64,000 nucleotides of DNA from positions 372,001-436,000 of the forward strand of contig NZ_CP078091.1 in NCBI RefSeq assembly GCF_025917005.1. Direction: 5' to 3'. Shown here piece by piece: positions 30,747 to 40,203 of this stretch (its first letter is position 1; each line of letters starts with the position of its first letter). The notes beneath the pieces are model-generated. The model saw only the letters and a list, made by a program, of their open reading frames with translations, made no database searches and had not been told where the DNA came from. Source of the stretch: Porphyrobacter sp. ULC335 (GTDB lineage Bacteria > Pseudomonadota > Alphaproteobacteria > Sphingomonadales > Sphingomonadaceae). A program made the position numbers and the translations under genes.

Positions 30747-33071
30747 ATGGCATTCTGGCTGGCACGCGAACGCCGCGCGCAGGAAAGCACCTTCATGCAG
30801 CGCTTCGATCCGCGCTTCTGGACCGTCAATTTTCCCCGCCCCGCCATGGCCTCGGTGGTGACGACCGGGCCTGACAGCCTGCGGGTCGATGTCGAACTGC
30901 ACAATGCGGGCGAACTGGTCGGGCTGATCTGGGACAGCGTCGATACGCTCGACCACCCGCTGCTCGCCTACCAGGCCGACCGCGATTACGCGCACACGAC
31001 GCTCAGCTTCCGCTGGCGATCGGAGGGGGTGATCGCGCTCGACCAGCCCAACGGCCCGACGCTGACCATCGAAGGGCGAGATGCGGCAGGCCTGCCGCGC
31101 ACATGGTACGTCCGGCTGTGGAACTATGCGCAAGGCACGCCGACTGACGCGCGCATCACCTTGCCCTTCTCGCGTCTCGAGAGCGGCTACGGCCTGCCGG
31201 GCGAGCCGATCCATCCCGGGGATATCGACCGCATGTTCATCTCGCTGGTCGCCCCCGGGCACGTGCCGGGCAGCACCGCGCCCTTGCCCGCGATGTTCGG
31301 TGGCTCGGTGGAAATGACCGATATCGTCGCGGATGGTGCGCGGGCGATGATCGAGCTGGGCGATGTGCTCGTCCCTCCGCATGGCGAGCGCATGGCCACC
31401 GCCTATGACGATGCCTACAACCAGACCCCCGCGCGATTGCTGCGCGCGGTGATCGGCCTCGGGTACCGCGAGGACATCGTCCATTACGTCGGGATGAGCC
31501 ATTTCATGCGGCTCGCGCGGCAGGCGGGCGGAGAGCTGCACGTCGAGGCAGGCGGCCAGCTATGTGAGCCGGCAGTCGTATGGCACCGCAACCTGTTCGA
31601 ACTGGCAAAGGTGGCCGAGCTTGAGGTGATTGCCTCGCTCTCATACGAGCTGTTCGATGCCTATTGCCCCGAAAGCTGGAAGCAGCGCACCGCCAGCGGT
31701 GCACCGGCGCTAACCGGTTGGGTGCCGCCCTCGACGTTGCTCTCGCCTGCAAATCCGGCGGCGATGGAGTGGCTGGCCGATGTGGCCCGCGTCTTTGTCG
31801 CGCTGCTGGAAGCTGCAGACTTGCCGGTACGGTTCCAGATTGGCGAGCCGTGGTGGTGGGTGACGCCCACCCGACAGATCTGCCTCTATGACGATGCTGC
31901 CAAAGCGGCCTTCGGAGGCAACCCGCCGATCATCGCCAGCGTCGCCGCTCAAATGGATGCCGCTGCAAAGGCGTTGCTTGATGCGGCAGGGGCGCTGCTC
32001 GCACAGTCGACTGCGGCCCTGACCGCCTCCGTACGCGACGCGGCACAGGGGCCAGCTGAGATCCTGCTGCTTGCCTTCACGCCGACAATCCTCGGTTCGA
32101 AAACACCCGAACTCTACCGCGCCAATCTGCCGGCAGGATGGGCATGGCCCGCCTTCGACCGCTTGCAGCTGGAGGATTACGACTGGCTCACCGGCGGCGC
32201 AGATGCGGCGCGGCGCGCGGCCTACGCCTTCGTGGACACATGGCTCGGCTATCCCTTGGCCGATCAGGACTATCTTGCCGGCTTCGTGCTCGATCCTGCC
32301 GACGCCGAGCTCTTCTGGACACGCATCGACAAGGGCATCGACGAAGCCGCCATGCGCGGTGTCGATCGCCGCTATGTCTGGGCGCTGCCGCAGGTCAACC
32401 GCGATGGCTACACCCGCCTCGCCCCTCCGCCGGAGCAAGCCATGGATCCCTTCGACGACGTGCCTTATCCCTTCGCGCTCGGCCGGAGTGCCTCGGTCGC
32501 GCCTGAATTCTCGACATCGATCGCGGTAACGGCATCGGGACATGAGCGGCGCAACTCGCTGTGGTCGGACGCGCGCCTGCATTTCGATGTCGGCCCCGGC
32601 ATCCGGTCAGAGGCCGAGTTGTCTGAACTCATCACATTCTTCCGCGCCCGGCGCGGTCCGGCGCGGGGGTTCCGGCTGACGGACCCCTTCGACAACAGCT
32701 CGAACGCGATGAACGGCAACCCGACCATGCTCGATCAACTGATCGGCATCGGCAATGGAGAGCGGGCCGACTTCCAGCTCGTCAAATCCTATGGCGGCGG
32801 CGCGGAGCCACAGGTCCGGGCGATCACCCGGCCGCGCCCGGAAACGCTGGTGGTCAGCGTGGGCGGAGCGGCAACGACGGCCTGGACACTGGGCGAGAAG
32901 GGCATGTTGCGCCTGCTTTCCGCTCCTCCCCCGGGTGCCGAAGTCCGGGTCGGCTACCGCTTCGACGTGCCGGTGCGCTTTGCCGAAGACCGTCTCGACA
33001 TCTCGGCGGTCAACTTCGCAGCCGGGGAAGCGCCTTCGGTGCCGCTGATCGAAATCAGGGAGACGGCCTGA
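30747..33071 (+). CDS. GTA distal-tail protein with large N-terminal fusion (g12, DUF2460)
   Basis: 774-residue protein. The C-terminal third (from about residue 570) is the DUF2460 distal-tail domain: VAPEFSTSIAVTASGHERRNSLW, FFRARRGPARGFRLTDPFDN. RcGTA g12 consists of little more than that. Here about 560 residues precede it. They include a domain with glycoside-hydrolase/TIM-barrel character: RFQIGEPWWWVT places Glu367 at a strand end like a catalytic acid, followed by ALPQVNRDGYTR. This may act on cell-surface glycan or be a tail-sheath-like structural part. Good GGAG site; 1-bp overlap with g13. Confidence 0.85.
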   Translation: MAFWLARERRAQESTFMQRFDPRFWTVNFPRPAMASVVTTGPDSLRVDVELHNAGELVGLIWDSVDTLDHPLLAYQADRDYAHTTLSFRWRSEGVIALDQPNGPTLTIEGRDAAGLPRTWYVRLWNYAQGTPTDARITLPFSRLESGYGLPGEPIHPGDIDRMFISLVAPGHVPGSTAPLPAMFGGSVEMTDIVADGARAMIELGDVLVPPHGERMATAYDDAYNQTPARLLRAVIGLGYREDIVHYVGMSHFMRLARQAGGELHVEAGGQLCEPAVVWHRNLFELAKVAELEVIASLSYELFDAYCPESWKQRTASGAPALTGWVPPSTLLSPANPAAMEWLADVARVFVALLEAADLPVRFQIGEPWWWVTPTRQICLYDDAAKAAFGGNPPIIASVAAQMDAAAKALLDAAGALLAQSTAALTASVRDAAQGPAEILLLAFTPTILGSKTPELYRANLPAGWAWPAFDRLQLEDYDWLTGGADAARRAAYAFVDTWLGYPLADQDYLAGFVLDPADAELFWTRIDKGIDEAAMRGVDRRYVWALPQVNRDGYTRLAPPPEQAMDPFDDVPYPFALGRSASVAPEFSTSIAVTASGHERRNSLWSDARLHFDVGPGIRSEAELSELITFFRARRGPARGFRLTDPFDNSSNAMNGNPTMLDQLIGIGNGERADFQLVKSYGGGAEPQVRAITRPRPETLVVSVGGAATTAWTLGEKGMLRLLSAPPPGAEVRVGYRFDVPVRFAEDRLDISAVNFAAGEAPSVPLIEIRETA

Positions 33072-33880
33072 TGCGCGTGTTCTTCGACCGCGAGCTCGAC
33101 ACCGTTGCAACATTCTGGCGAATCTACCGCCGCGACGGCGCAGCCCTCGCCTTCACCAGCCATGACCGCGATCTCAGTTTCGGCGGCCTGCGGCATCTCG
33201 CCGCGCCCGGAATGATCCCGGCAGCAATCCGCCTCACCGCAGAACTCGCCAATGACAGTGCCGAAGTGCAGGGCGCGCTCAACCACGAATCGATCCGCGA
33301 GGCTGAACTGGCCGCCGGTCTCTTCGACGAAGCCGCCATCGAGATCGGCGCGGTCGACTGGACGAGCCTTGATCACCACACGCTCTACACCGGCCAGATC
33401 GGGCGGATCGAGGACGACAGCACGCAATTCGCTGCCGAGTTGCAGTCCACCAAGAGCCTGCTCGAACAGGACCTCGTCCCGCGCACCAGCCCGACCTGCC
33501 GCGCCGAGTTTTGCGGGCGCGGGTGCGGCCTTTCGGCGGTGCGCTTCACCTCCCTTCAAGTGCTCGCCGGAATCGATCTCGAAGCGAACCGCGTGCGCTT
33601 TGCCGGTCTAGACGGAGAAGCGCATGTCGATGGCCGGCTTCGGTTCATGGAGGGGCCGCAGACGGGCGTCGCCTTCGGGATCATCGACGCGGCAGATGAT
33701 TGGCTGGTGCTTAACCGACCCCTGGTGGACGGCACCCCCGTCGGCGCACGCGCGGAGCTGCGCGAGGGATGTGATCACACCATCACGACATGCGCGGATC
33801 GATTCGGCAACGCCGCCAATTTTCGGGGCGAGCCTTTCCTTCCGGGCAATGATCTGCTGGCCCGTTACGGTCAGCCATGA
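33071..33880 (+). CDS. GTA hub protein, DUF2163 (g13)
   Basis: 269-residue DUF2163/BR0599-type hub protein of the tail tip. Cys143, Cys148, Cys152 (TCRAEFCGRGC) plus Cys234/Cys241 are positioned to hold a metal or iron-sulphur cluster, as found in the RcGTA hub. The family C-terminus FGNAANFRGEPFLPGND is present. Overlaps both neighbours. Confidence 0.92.
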   Translation: MRVFFDRELDTVATFWRIYRRDGAALAFTSHDRDLSFGGLRHLAAPGMIPAAIRLTAELANDSAEVQGALNHESIREAELAAGLFDEAAIEIGAVDWTSLDHHTLYTGQIGRIEDDSTQFAAELQSTKSLLEQDLVPRTSPTCRAEFCGRGCGLSAVRFTSLQVLAGIDLEANRVRFAGLDGEAHVDGRLRFMEGPQTGVAFGIIDAADDWLVLNRPLVDGTPVGARAELREGCDHTITTCADRFGNAANFRGEPFLPGNDLLARYGQP

Positions 33881-34296
33881 GCGACCCCGGCGACGCGCTG
33901 GCCAAGGCCGCGCTTGCTCTGGTCGGATGCCCGTTCCGGCTGCATGGACGCGATCCGGTGACGGGGCTCGATTGCGTCGGGCTGGTTGCTGCCGCCCTTG
34001 CTGCGACCGGTCGGCGACCTGCCGCCCTGACCGGCTACGGGCTGCGCAATATCGGGGTCGATCAATGGTTGCCCTTGGCGTCGCCATCGGGGCTTGAGCC
34101 TGCCTCGGCCCCGGTGTGTGCGGGCGACGTGCTGTTGTTCGCGCTCGGTTTTGCCCAACACCATCTCGTGATCGCCGCCGATGCGTCGAGCGTGATCCAC
34201 GCACATGCCGGGCTACGACGGGTTGTCCGTCAACCGCGCGATCCCGCGTGGCACATCTGCGCGATGTGGCGCATCGCCGCAAATCCGGAAAGCTAG
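33877..34296 (+). CDS. GTA NlpC/P60 cell-wall peptidase (g14)
   Basis: 139-residue NlpC/P60 cysteine peptidase expected to cleave peptidoglycan stem peptides when the particle delivers DNA. Catalytic Cys33 (GLDCVGL), catalytic His in FAQHHLVIA, third residue probably His in IHAHAGLR. The YGLRN segment and the length match GTA g14 proteins. 4-bp overlap with g13, 4 bp before the megatron start. Confidence 0.93.
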   Translation: MSDPGDALAKAALALVGCPFRLHGRDPVTGLDCVGLVAAALAATGRRPAALTGYGLRNIGVDQWLPLASPSGLEPASAPVCAGDVLLFALGFAQHHLVIAADASSVIHAHAGLRRVVRQPRDPAWHICAMWRIAANPES

Positions 34297-34300
34297 TCTC

Positions 34301-36484
34301 ATGGCGACATTGATCCTCACAGCGGTGGGCAGTGCGTTCGGCGGTCCAATCGGCGGTACGATCGGCGCCTTGATCGGCCAGCAGATCGATTCTCGGATTT
34401 TTGGTCCTAGCGGACGCGAGGGGCCTCGGCTGAAGGAGCTGACGATCAGCACTTCCAGCTATGGCCAGCCGATACCGCGCCAGTTCGGGCGCATGCGGGT
34501 GGCGGGGACGGTGATCTGGTCGACCGACCTGATCGAAAGCAAGCGCAAGGAAAAGGGGCGCAAGGGCCAGCCATCGACGACGGTCTATGCCTATTCCGCC
34601 TCGTTTGCTGTCGCCTTGTCGAGCACGCCGATCAACCGCGTGGGGCGGATCTGGGCAGACGGCAATCTGTTGCGCGGCGCTCAGGACGATCTCAAGGTGG
34701 GCGGGACATTGCGCATCTATCGCGGGTTCGGCGACGATCCGGTCGATCCCCTGATCGCCGCTGCCAAAGGCGAATCTGCGCCGGCCTTCCGCGACTGCGC
34801 CTATGTGGTGTTCGAAAACCTCGAATTGGGTGACTATGGCAATCGTATCCCGGCGCTGAGCTTCGAGATTTTTGCTGATGGCGGCGACGACACCGTGTCG
34901 CTCGCACAGCTCGTGCCGGATGGCACCGCGATTCCCGCTGCGCCGCCGCTGGCGCAAACCCGCGGCTTTGCAGACGAGGGCGGACCACTTGCCTCGACAC
35001 TCGCGGCCATCGATCAGGTGATTCCGCTGGTCTGCATGTCCGGCAACGACGGGCTGACTGTCGCCGTACGCGGCGTACCAGATAGCGAGATCATGACGCT
35101 GCCGGACAAGCTTGCCGTGATTGCCGACGAGCCGGACGCAGCGCGCCACAAGCAACGTTCCGGCATCCCTGTCCGCTCGCCCGCAGCGCTGCGCTACTAT
35201 GATGAGGAGCGCGACTATCAGACCGGGGTGCAGCGCGCGACCGGGGCGCGGCGTGCTGGGCGCGAGCTGATGATCGACCTGCCTGCCACCCTGACCGCGA
35301 GCGGTGCACGCCAGCTGGCAAACGATGGCGCCAACCGCGCACGGTGGCAGCACGAAGCCGTGACATGGCGCATCGGCGAACTTGATCCACGCATTACGCC
35401 CGGCACGATTGTCCGGTTACCGGATACGCCGGGGCACTGGCTGCTGCGCAGCTGGGAGTGGCTCGACCGCGGCATCGCGCTCGAGCTTGAACGGCTTGCT
35501 CCCGCAGGCGGCGCGCCGCGCGTCAGCGATCCGGGCGAAAACCTGCCCCCGACCGATCTGCTGGTCCCCCCAACCCGGCTCGCTGCGATCGAGGTGCCGC
35601 CCGAGGCCAATGCCAATCCCGCCCAGCCTCTGATCTTCGCCGCAGCATCGGCCGCAAACACTGCGTGGCGCGGCGCGGCTCTGTTTGCGGTGCAAGGAAG
35701 TGCGCTCATCGATCTTGGCACCACCGGCACCCGCCGTGCGGTTATGGGCGTGCTGGTTGCCCCGCTTGAGGGATCAAAAGCGCTGCTGTTCGAGCCGAAG
35801 GCAGAGGCAGTTGTCGAGCTGGTTGCCGCCGATCTCGATCTGCCAGAGACAGACATCGCCGGCCTTGCTGCTGGTGCCAACAAGCTGATGATTGGCGGGG
35901 AGCTGGTGCAATTCCTCCACGCCGAGCCAGAGGGATCGGGGCGCTGGCGTCTCCGCGGCTTGCTGCGCGGGCGCGGTGGGACCGAACCGGCTGCGGCTCT
36001 CGGCCATGCTGCTGGGGCCCAAGCCCTTCTGCTTGATGATAGTCTTGTGCCACTCGATCCTCTCCTCGTTCCGCCACTGGCCAGCTCGAGGGTTGCGGCG
36101 CTTGGCACAGGCGACGTTGAAACGGTTATCGCACCGCTGGCGAATGCGGGCCTATCGCGCCGACCGCCTTGTCCGGTTCATCCGCGAATCACCCGCGCTG
36201 CCGACGGCGTCAGCACATACCGTTGGACGCGGCGAGCGCGCGGACATTGGCGCTGGGACGATGCTGTCGAAGTGCCATTGATCGAGGAGCGCGAGGCCTA
36301 TCTCGTAGGTTTCGGTCCGGCCGATGCGCCGCACGTGGCTTGGCAGTCTGATGAGCCCCTGCTTCGCCTGACATCCTCGGAGCACGCCTCCCTTATCGCC
36401 GCCTATGGCCCCGGTGCCCTCTGGGTCAGGCAAGTGGGGACGTTCGATCGATCATCGCCATTGCTGCTCGCTTCACTTTTCTGA
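34301..36484 (+). CDS. GTA megatron-like tail protein, shortened (g15)
   Basis: 727-residue tail-tip protein. The N-terminus MATLILTAVGSAFGGPIGGT followed by SSYGQPIPRQFGRMRVAGTVIWS matches the start of RcGTA g15 (megatron). A tail_3-like central domain (NDGLTVAVRG, GTIVRLPDTPGHWLLRSWEWLDRG) and a beta-rich C-terminus follow. RcGTA g15 is about 1,300 residues with an internal TIM barrel; no such region is evident here. A similar function may have moved to the N-terminal extension of the g12 protein. ATG at 34301, 4 bp after g14. Confidence 0.85.
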   Translation: MATLILTAVGSAFGGPIGGTIGALIGQQIDSRIFGPSGREGPRLKELTISTSSYGQPIPRQFGRMRVAGTVIWSTDLIESKRKEKGRKGQPSTTVYAYSASFAVALSSTPINRVGRIWADGNLLRGAQDDLKVGGTLRIYRGFGDDPVDPLIAAAKGESAPAFRDCAYVVFENLELGDYGNRIPALSFEIFADGGDDTVSLAQLVPDGTAIPAAPPLAQTRGFADEGGPLASTLAAIDQVIPLVCMSGNDGLTVAVRGVPDSEIMTLPDKLAVIADEPDAARHKQRSGIPVRSPAALRYYDEERDYQTGVQRATGARRAGRELMIDLPATLTASGARQLANDGANRARWQHEAVTWRIGELDPRITPGTIVRLPDTPGHWLLRSWEWLDRGIALELERLAPAGGAPRVSDPGENLPPTDLLVPPTRLAAIEVPPEANANPAQPLIFAAASAANTAWRGAALFAVQGSALIDLGTTGTRRAVMGVLVAPLEGSKALLFEPKAEAVVELVAADLDLPETDIAGLAAGANKLMIGGELVQFLHAEPEGSGRWRLRGLLRGRGGTEPAAALGHAAGAQALLLDDSLVPLDPLLVPPLASSRVAALGTGDVETVIAPLANAGLSRRPPCPVHPRITRAADGVSTYRWTRRARGHWRWDDAVEVPLIEEREAYLVGFGPADAPHVAWQSDEPLLRLTSSEHASLIAAYGPGALWVRQVGTFDRSSPLLLASLF

Positions 36485-36500
36485 TCTTCGGGAGTTTTTC

Positions 36501-36965
36501 ATGTCTGATCCGATCGCATTCGCCAGTTCAACACCGTCCCTGAGTCTGCCGCTGCTCATCGCAGGTCAGGCGCAGAAGGAATTCTTCGTCAACCAGGCCC
36601 TCAGCCTGATTGATGCCATGTACGCCAGATCGGTCACTTCATCCCGTCCGACGCCCCCGCCGAGCGCCGATGAAGGCGAGTGTTTCCTTATATCCGCGCC
36701 CGCAGCAGGGGTCTGGACAGCCCGCGAAGACCAGATCGCTGTCCGCATCGCGGGCGACTGGCACTTTGTCGAGCCCACTGAAGGGATGCAGTTGTTTGAT
36801 CGGGACAAGGAGCGGATATTGGTGTTCCGGTCACAATGGATGCCTGCGATCGCGCCTGCACTTCCGACCGGAGGAACGGTGATAGACACTGAAGCCAGGG
36901 CAAGCCTGGCAGCGCTTGTGCAGGCGTTGCTTGCTATCGGCGTGCTTGGCTCACCCACGCCCTAA
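36501..36965 (+). CDS. DUF2793 protein, probable tail accessory
   Basis: 154-residue DUF2793 protein: LSLPLLIAGQAQKEFFVNQALSLIDAMY is the family signature, followed by DEGECFLISAPAAGVW and GDWHFVEPTEGMQLFDRD. Such proteins are found at the end of GTA-like and prophage tail modules and probably form tail fibre or receptor-binding parts. 16 bp after g15 with a GGAG site, so likely part of the GTA transcript. The C-terminus is Ala/Leu rich. Confidence 0.8.
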   Translation: MSDPIAFASSTPSLSLPLLIAGQAQKEFFVNQALSLIDAMYARSVTSSRPTPPPSADEGECFLISAPAAGVWTAREDQIAVRIAGDWHFVEPTEGMQLFDRDKERILVFRSQWMPAIAPALPTGGTVIDTEARASLAALVQALLAIGVLGSPTP

Positions 36966-37008
36966 GCCGGTAGAATGGCGGATTTACGCGGCTTTTCCGA
37001 TCAGATTT

Positions 37009-37017
37009 TTATCCACA
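37009..37017 (+). other. Single DnaA-box-like nonamer
   Basis: TTATCCACA is identical to the strong E. coli DnaA box, in the 169-bp gap between the GTA block and ompA. No clustering with other boxes, so not an origin; at most a regulatory site. Could be chance. Confidence 0.25.
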
Positions 37018-37134
37018 GGGCGGTCAGAGCGACATTCTTGCAACACCCAACGGGCATTGATTGCTTGCCTCTGGCAAGGGGAAAAGATAGAGACGGCCGG
37101 TGCCTCAAGACTAATGCAAAGGGGAATTTTGGAA

Positions 37135-38280
37135 ATGCGCAAACTCGTCATTGGAATGGCGATGGCCTCGACCGCGCTGACCACGCCCGCCATGGCCCGT
37201 GAAGGCCAGTGGTATATCCAGGGTGATGGCGGCGTCATGATCGTCGAAGACCAGTCTCTCGATGTCAACGCTGCGGCGAACAACGCCACGGCTAACTACG
37301 ACACCGACTACGATTTCGGCGGGATTGTCGGCTATGACTTCGGTGCCTTCCGGCTCGAAGCTGAAGCCAGCTACCGTGCTGCCGATCTGCAGGACGTGTC
37401 GGCCGGAAACCAGGGCCTCGCGCTCAATCCGGTCACTGGCGGTACCTTCAACACCTTCACCGGCACCCGTGAAGCGCTGGGCGAAGTGAACGCGCTGAGC
37501 TTCATGCTCAATGGCCTGTTCGACTTCGGTCCGGATGATGGCCTGCAGGCCTTCGCTGGTGGTGGTATCGGTGTTGCCCGTGTCGACATGGACGGCCGCG
37601 TCAACACCAACGGTCCGGGCGTGTGGGACGATTCGGACACTGGCCTCGCATGGCAGCTGCTTGCTGGCGTTCGTGCGCCGCTGAGCGATTCGTGGGATGT
37701 CGGTCTGAAGTATCGCTACTTCAACGTGCCCGATATCGGCCTGATCGATCCGCTGGGCCGCTCGCTTGAAACCAAGCTCAGCAGCCACTCGATCCTCGGT
37801 TCGATCACCTACAACTTCGGTGGCGAAGAAGCTCAGCCGCCGCCGGCTCCGGTCGTAGCACCGCCGCCGCCGCCGCCGGCTCCGCCGCCCCCGCCGCGTC
37901 CGGCTCCGCCGCCGCCGCCGAAGGCAGCGTGCAACACCGGTCCGTACATCGTGTTCTTCGACTTCGATAAGTCGGACATCACTTCGGAAGCCGCTGGCAT
38001 CCTCAACAGCGCCGTCACCGCTTACGCGAACTGCGGCACTGCGAGCGTCATGCTGGCCGGTCACACCGACCGTGCGGGTAGCGTGAAGTACAACGTCGGT
38101 CTGGCCGAGCGTCGCAATGCGGCGGTCCGCACCTACCTCAGCGGTCGTGGCATCCCCGCGGCTCGCATCACCGGCGAAGCCTTCGGCGAAGCCAAGCCGC
38201 GGGTCCCCACCGCCGATGGCGTGCGCGAAGCGCAGAACCGTCGCGTGGAAGTGACCTACGGTCCGGGCTCGGGCATGTAA
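37135..38280 (+). CDS. OmpA-family outer membrane protein
   Basis: 381-residue outer-membrane protein. Signal peptide MRKLVIGMAMASTALTTPAMA; residues 22-230 form an eight-stranded barrel (aromatic-alternating strands, ending LSSHSILGSITYNF); residues about 235-262 are an extreme Pro-rich linker; the rest is an OmpA peptidoglycan-binding domain (FFDFDKSDIT, LAGHTDRAGSVKYNVGLAERRNAAV, EAQNRRVEVTYG). It tethers the outer membrane to the wall. Start at 37135 with GGAA upstream; an upstream in-frame ATG at 37113 is possible. A strong terminator follows. Confidence 0.93.
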   Translation: MRKLVIGMAMASTALTTPAMAREGQWYIQGDGGVMIVEDQSLDVNAAANNATANYDTDYDFGGIVGYDFGAFRLEAEASYRAADLQDVSAGNQGLALNPVTGGTFNTFTGTREALGEVNALSFMLNGLFDFGPDDGLQAFAGGGIGVARVDMDGRVNTNGPGVWDDSDTGLAWQLLAGVRAPLSDSWDVGLKYRYFNVPDIGLIDPLGRSLETKLSSHSILGSITYNFGGEEAQPPPAPVVAPPPPPPAPPPPPRPAPPPPPKAACNTGPYIVFFDFDKSDITSEAAGILNSAVTAYANCGTASVMLAGHTDRAGSVKYNVGLAERRNAAVRTYLSGRGIPAARITGEAFGEAKPRVPTADGVREAQNRRVEVTYGPGSGM

Positions 38281-38306
38281 GCTCGAGTTCCAACGGAACA
38301 GAAAGA

Positions 38307-38334
38307 GGGGCCGGAGCAATCCGGCCCCTTTTTT
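38307..38334 (+). terminator. Rho-independent terminator of ompA
   Basis: GGGGCCGGA-GCAA-TCCGGCCCC stem (9 bp, perfect) followed by six T residues, 26 bp after the ompA stop. Confidence 0.93.
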
Positions 38335-38596
38335 GTTGCCCCACGCATTCACCAGTTTGCCGAGAAAAGCCGCTGACACGGGAGTTCGTCAGCCTTCAGC
38401 TCTGCCGGGCTGCGTTCAATGATGCGGGCTGGACTGCTGCCCCCGTGTGACGACGTTTTAGCGTCGACCTCCGCAAGCCTCAGGATGCCTTCTGGCCGAG
38501 TGCAATGCTCCTGCATGGGCGCGGCAGGCGGTTTCCCCGAATGTTCAAGCGTGCACTGTCCTGCGGGCGAGCAACGCTCACCCTAAGCAGTCAGCG
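38335..38596. other. Intergenic region without recognised feature
   Basis: About 260 bp between the ompA terminator and the 3' end of the MFS gene. No convincing open frame, tRNA or repeat. Frames that run into it from 38583 are shadows of the MFS gene. Confidence 0.6.
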
Positions 38597-40153
38597 TCAT
38601 CTGCTTTCCGCCGCCTGCGCGCGCTGGGCGATTGTCGCCTCCGCCTCGGGCAAGGTGCGATAGGCATAGATCAGCAGCGCCAACGAGATGGGCGCAACGC
38701 CGATCAGCGACAGCACCCCGATTCGCATGCTTCCGCTCAGTTCCGAAATCTGGCCCACCATGTATGGCCCGATCGCCAAACCGACGAGCGTCGTCGCAAG
38801 GAAGAACGAGGCGGTCGCAGTCCCGCGCATTCGGGGCAGCACAAGATCCTGCGTGGTCGCCGCTGCAGCCCCCAAGGCGGTTGCGGCAAACAGACCCGCA
38901 AGGAAGTTCATGACATAGAACACTGTGGGATTCTCGGTCGTGAAACCGACCCAGATGGGGATCACCGGCGCAATAATCCCGAACATCACCACAAGGATGC
39001 GCCCTGACGGATTGCGACCACGCAGCCAGTCTGACATCCGCCCGCCGAGGATTACACCGAGGAAGCCCGACAGCGCACCGCTTCCGCCGAGGACAAAAGC
39101 CAGCTCGCTTTTCGGCAACTTCAGCACGGTTTCTGCGTAGGGCGCCGACCAGAACGCCAGCGCGTAGGCGCCCAGCGACACCAGCCCATAGCCCAGCGCG
39201 GTGCAGATGAAGGCGGGCGTACCCCAGATCAGGCTGAAGGTGGCGGGATCGTGCCTCCGCAACGTCGCGGCCCACGAGAACACGGCGTAGTAGCCGAAAG
39301 CCATCGCTGACCATTGCGGCAAATTGCCGGTCAGGCGGATCATGACCAACGCCAGCCCGATCATCATCGCTGCCATCGCCAGATTGATGAAAGCCGCCAT
39401 CGGCCCACGCCGCATCGCGTGATAGAACGTGAAGGGCGGCAACAGCATCGACAGGTCGACGAAGAAATCGTGCAGCGGATGGCGCGCACTGGCTTTCTCG
39501 TCCGGCTGGCGCTCTGGTTCGCGCAGCGACGCCACCCACAGCGCGACAATCAGGCCTGGCAGGCCGACCGCAAGGAAAGCCGCTTGCCAACCGACCAACC
39601 CGCCCATGCCGCCACCCGGATAGGCCGCGTCCCACACCTGCGAGATCTTCGCACCGATAAACAGCGAAATGCCTCCCCCGAGATACAGTCCCGACGAATA
39701 GATCGCGAGCGCCGTCGCGCGCTGGCGCGAGGGGAAGTAGTCCGAGATCAGAGAATAGGCCGTCGGACTGGCGGTCGCCTCGCCCACACCCACACCCATA
39801 CGCGCGAGCGAAAGGGTGAGGTAATTGCGCGCAAATCCCGACAGTGCGGTCATCGTCGACCAAAGCACCAAACCGATGGTCAGAAGACGCACGCGGTGCC
39901 AGCGGTCCGCCAACCGGCCAAGCGGCACGCCGAACAGCGCATAGAACACCGCGAAGGCGGCTCCCCCGAGAAAACCGAGCTGTCCGTCAGTGAGCGAGAG
40001 ATCGCGCTTGATGTCGACGGCGAGGATCGAAAGGATCTGCCGGTCGATGAAATTCAGGATGTAGACCACAACCAGTACGCCGAGCACATACCAGCTATAG
40101 GTCGACGCGGCCTCTTCCCCGCGGCTTTCGACCGCCTTGGTGTCATCGCTCAA
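38597..40153 (-). CDS. MFS transporter, spinster-like
   Basis: 518-residue major facilitator with about 12 transmembrane segments. The first helices carry YILNFIDRQILSILAVDIKRDLSLTDGQLGFL and the loop GRLADRWHRVRLL, the MFS signature; MGVGVGEATASPTAYSLISDYFP is typical of the spinster-like branch. An enlarged central loop (DKLEERQ-type charged segment and extra helices) explains the length. The substrate is unknown; relatives move lipids or small organic acids. Confidence 0.88.
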   Translation of the reverse strand: MSDDTKAVESRGEEAASTYSWYVLGVLVVVYILNFIDRQILSILAVDIKRDLSLTDGQLGFLGGAAFAVFYALFGVPLGRLADRWHRVRLLTIGLVLWSTMTALSGFARNYLTLSLARMGVGVGEATASPTAYSLISDYFPSRQRATALAIYSSGLYLGGGISLFIGAKISQVWDAAYPGGGMGGLVGWQAAFLAVGLPGLIVALWVASLREPERQPDEKASARHPLHDFFVDLSMLLPPFTFYHAMRRGPMAAFINLAMAAMMIGLALVMIRLTGNLPQWSAMAFGYYAVFSWAATLRRHDPATFSLIWGTPAFICTALGYGLVSLGAYALAFWSAPYAETVLKLPKSELAFVLGGSGALSGFLGVILGGRMSDWLRGRNPSGRILVVMFGIIAPVIPIWVGFTTENPTVFYVMNFLAGLFAATALGAAAATTQDLVLPRMRGTATASFFLATTLVGLAIGPYMVGQISELSGSMRIGVLSLIGVAPISLALLIYAYRTLPEAEATIAQRAQAAESR

Positions 40154-40203
40154 AGCCGATCCCCTATCCCGTTCGTTCTGATTGTCGACCGGTGCGCGGC
40201 CGA

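Noticed and set aside
37833..37923. CCG-rich microsatellite-like tract
   Set aside because: It codes for the proline linker of the OmpA protein, normal for this family.
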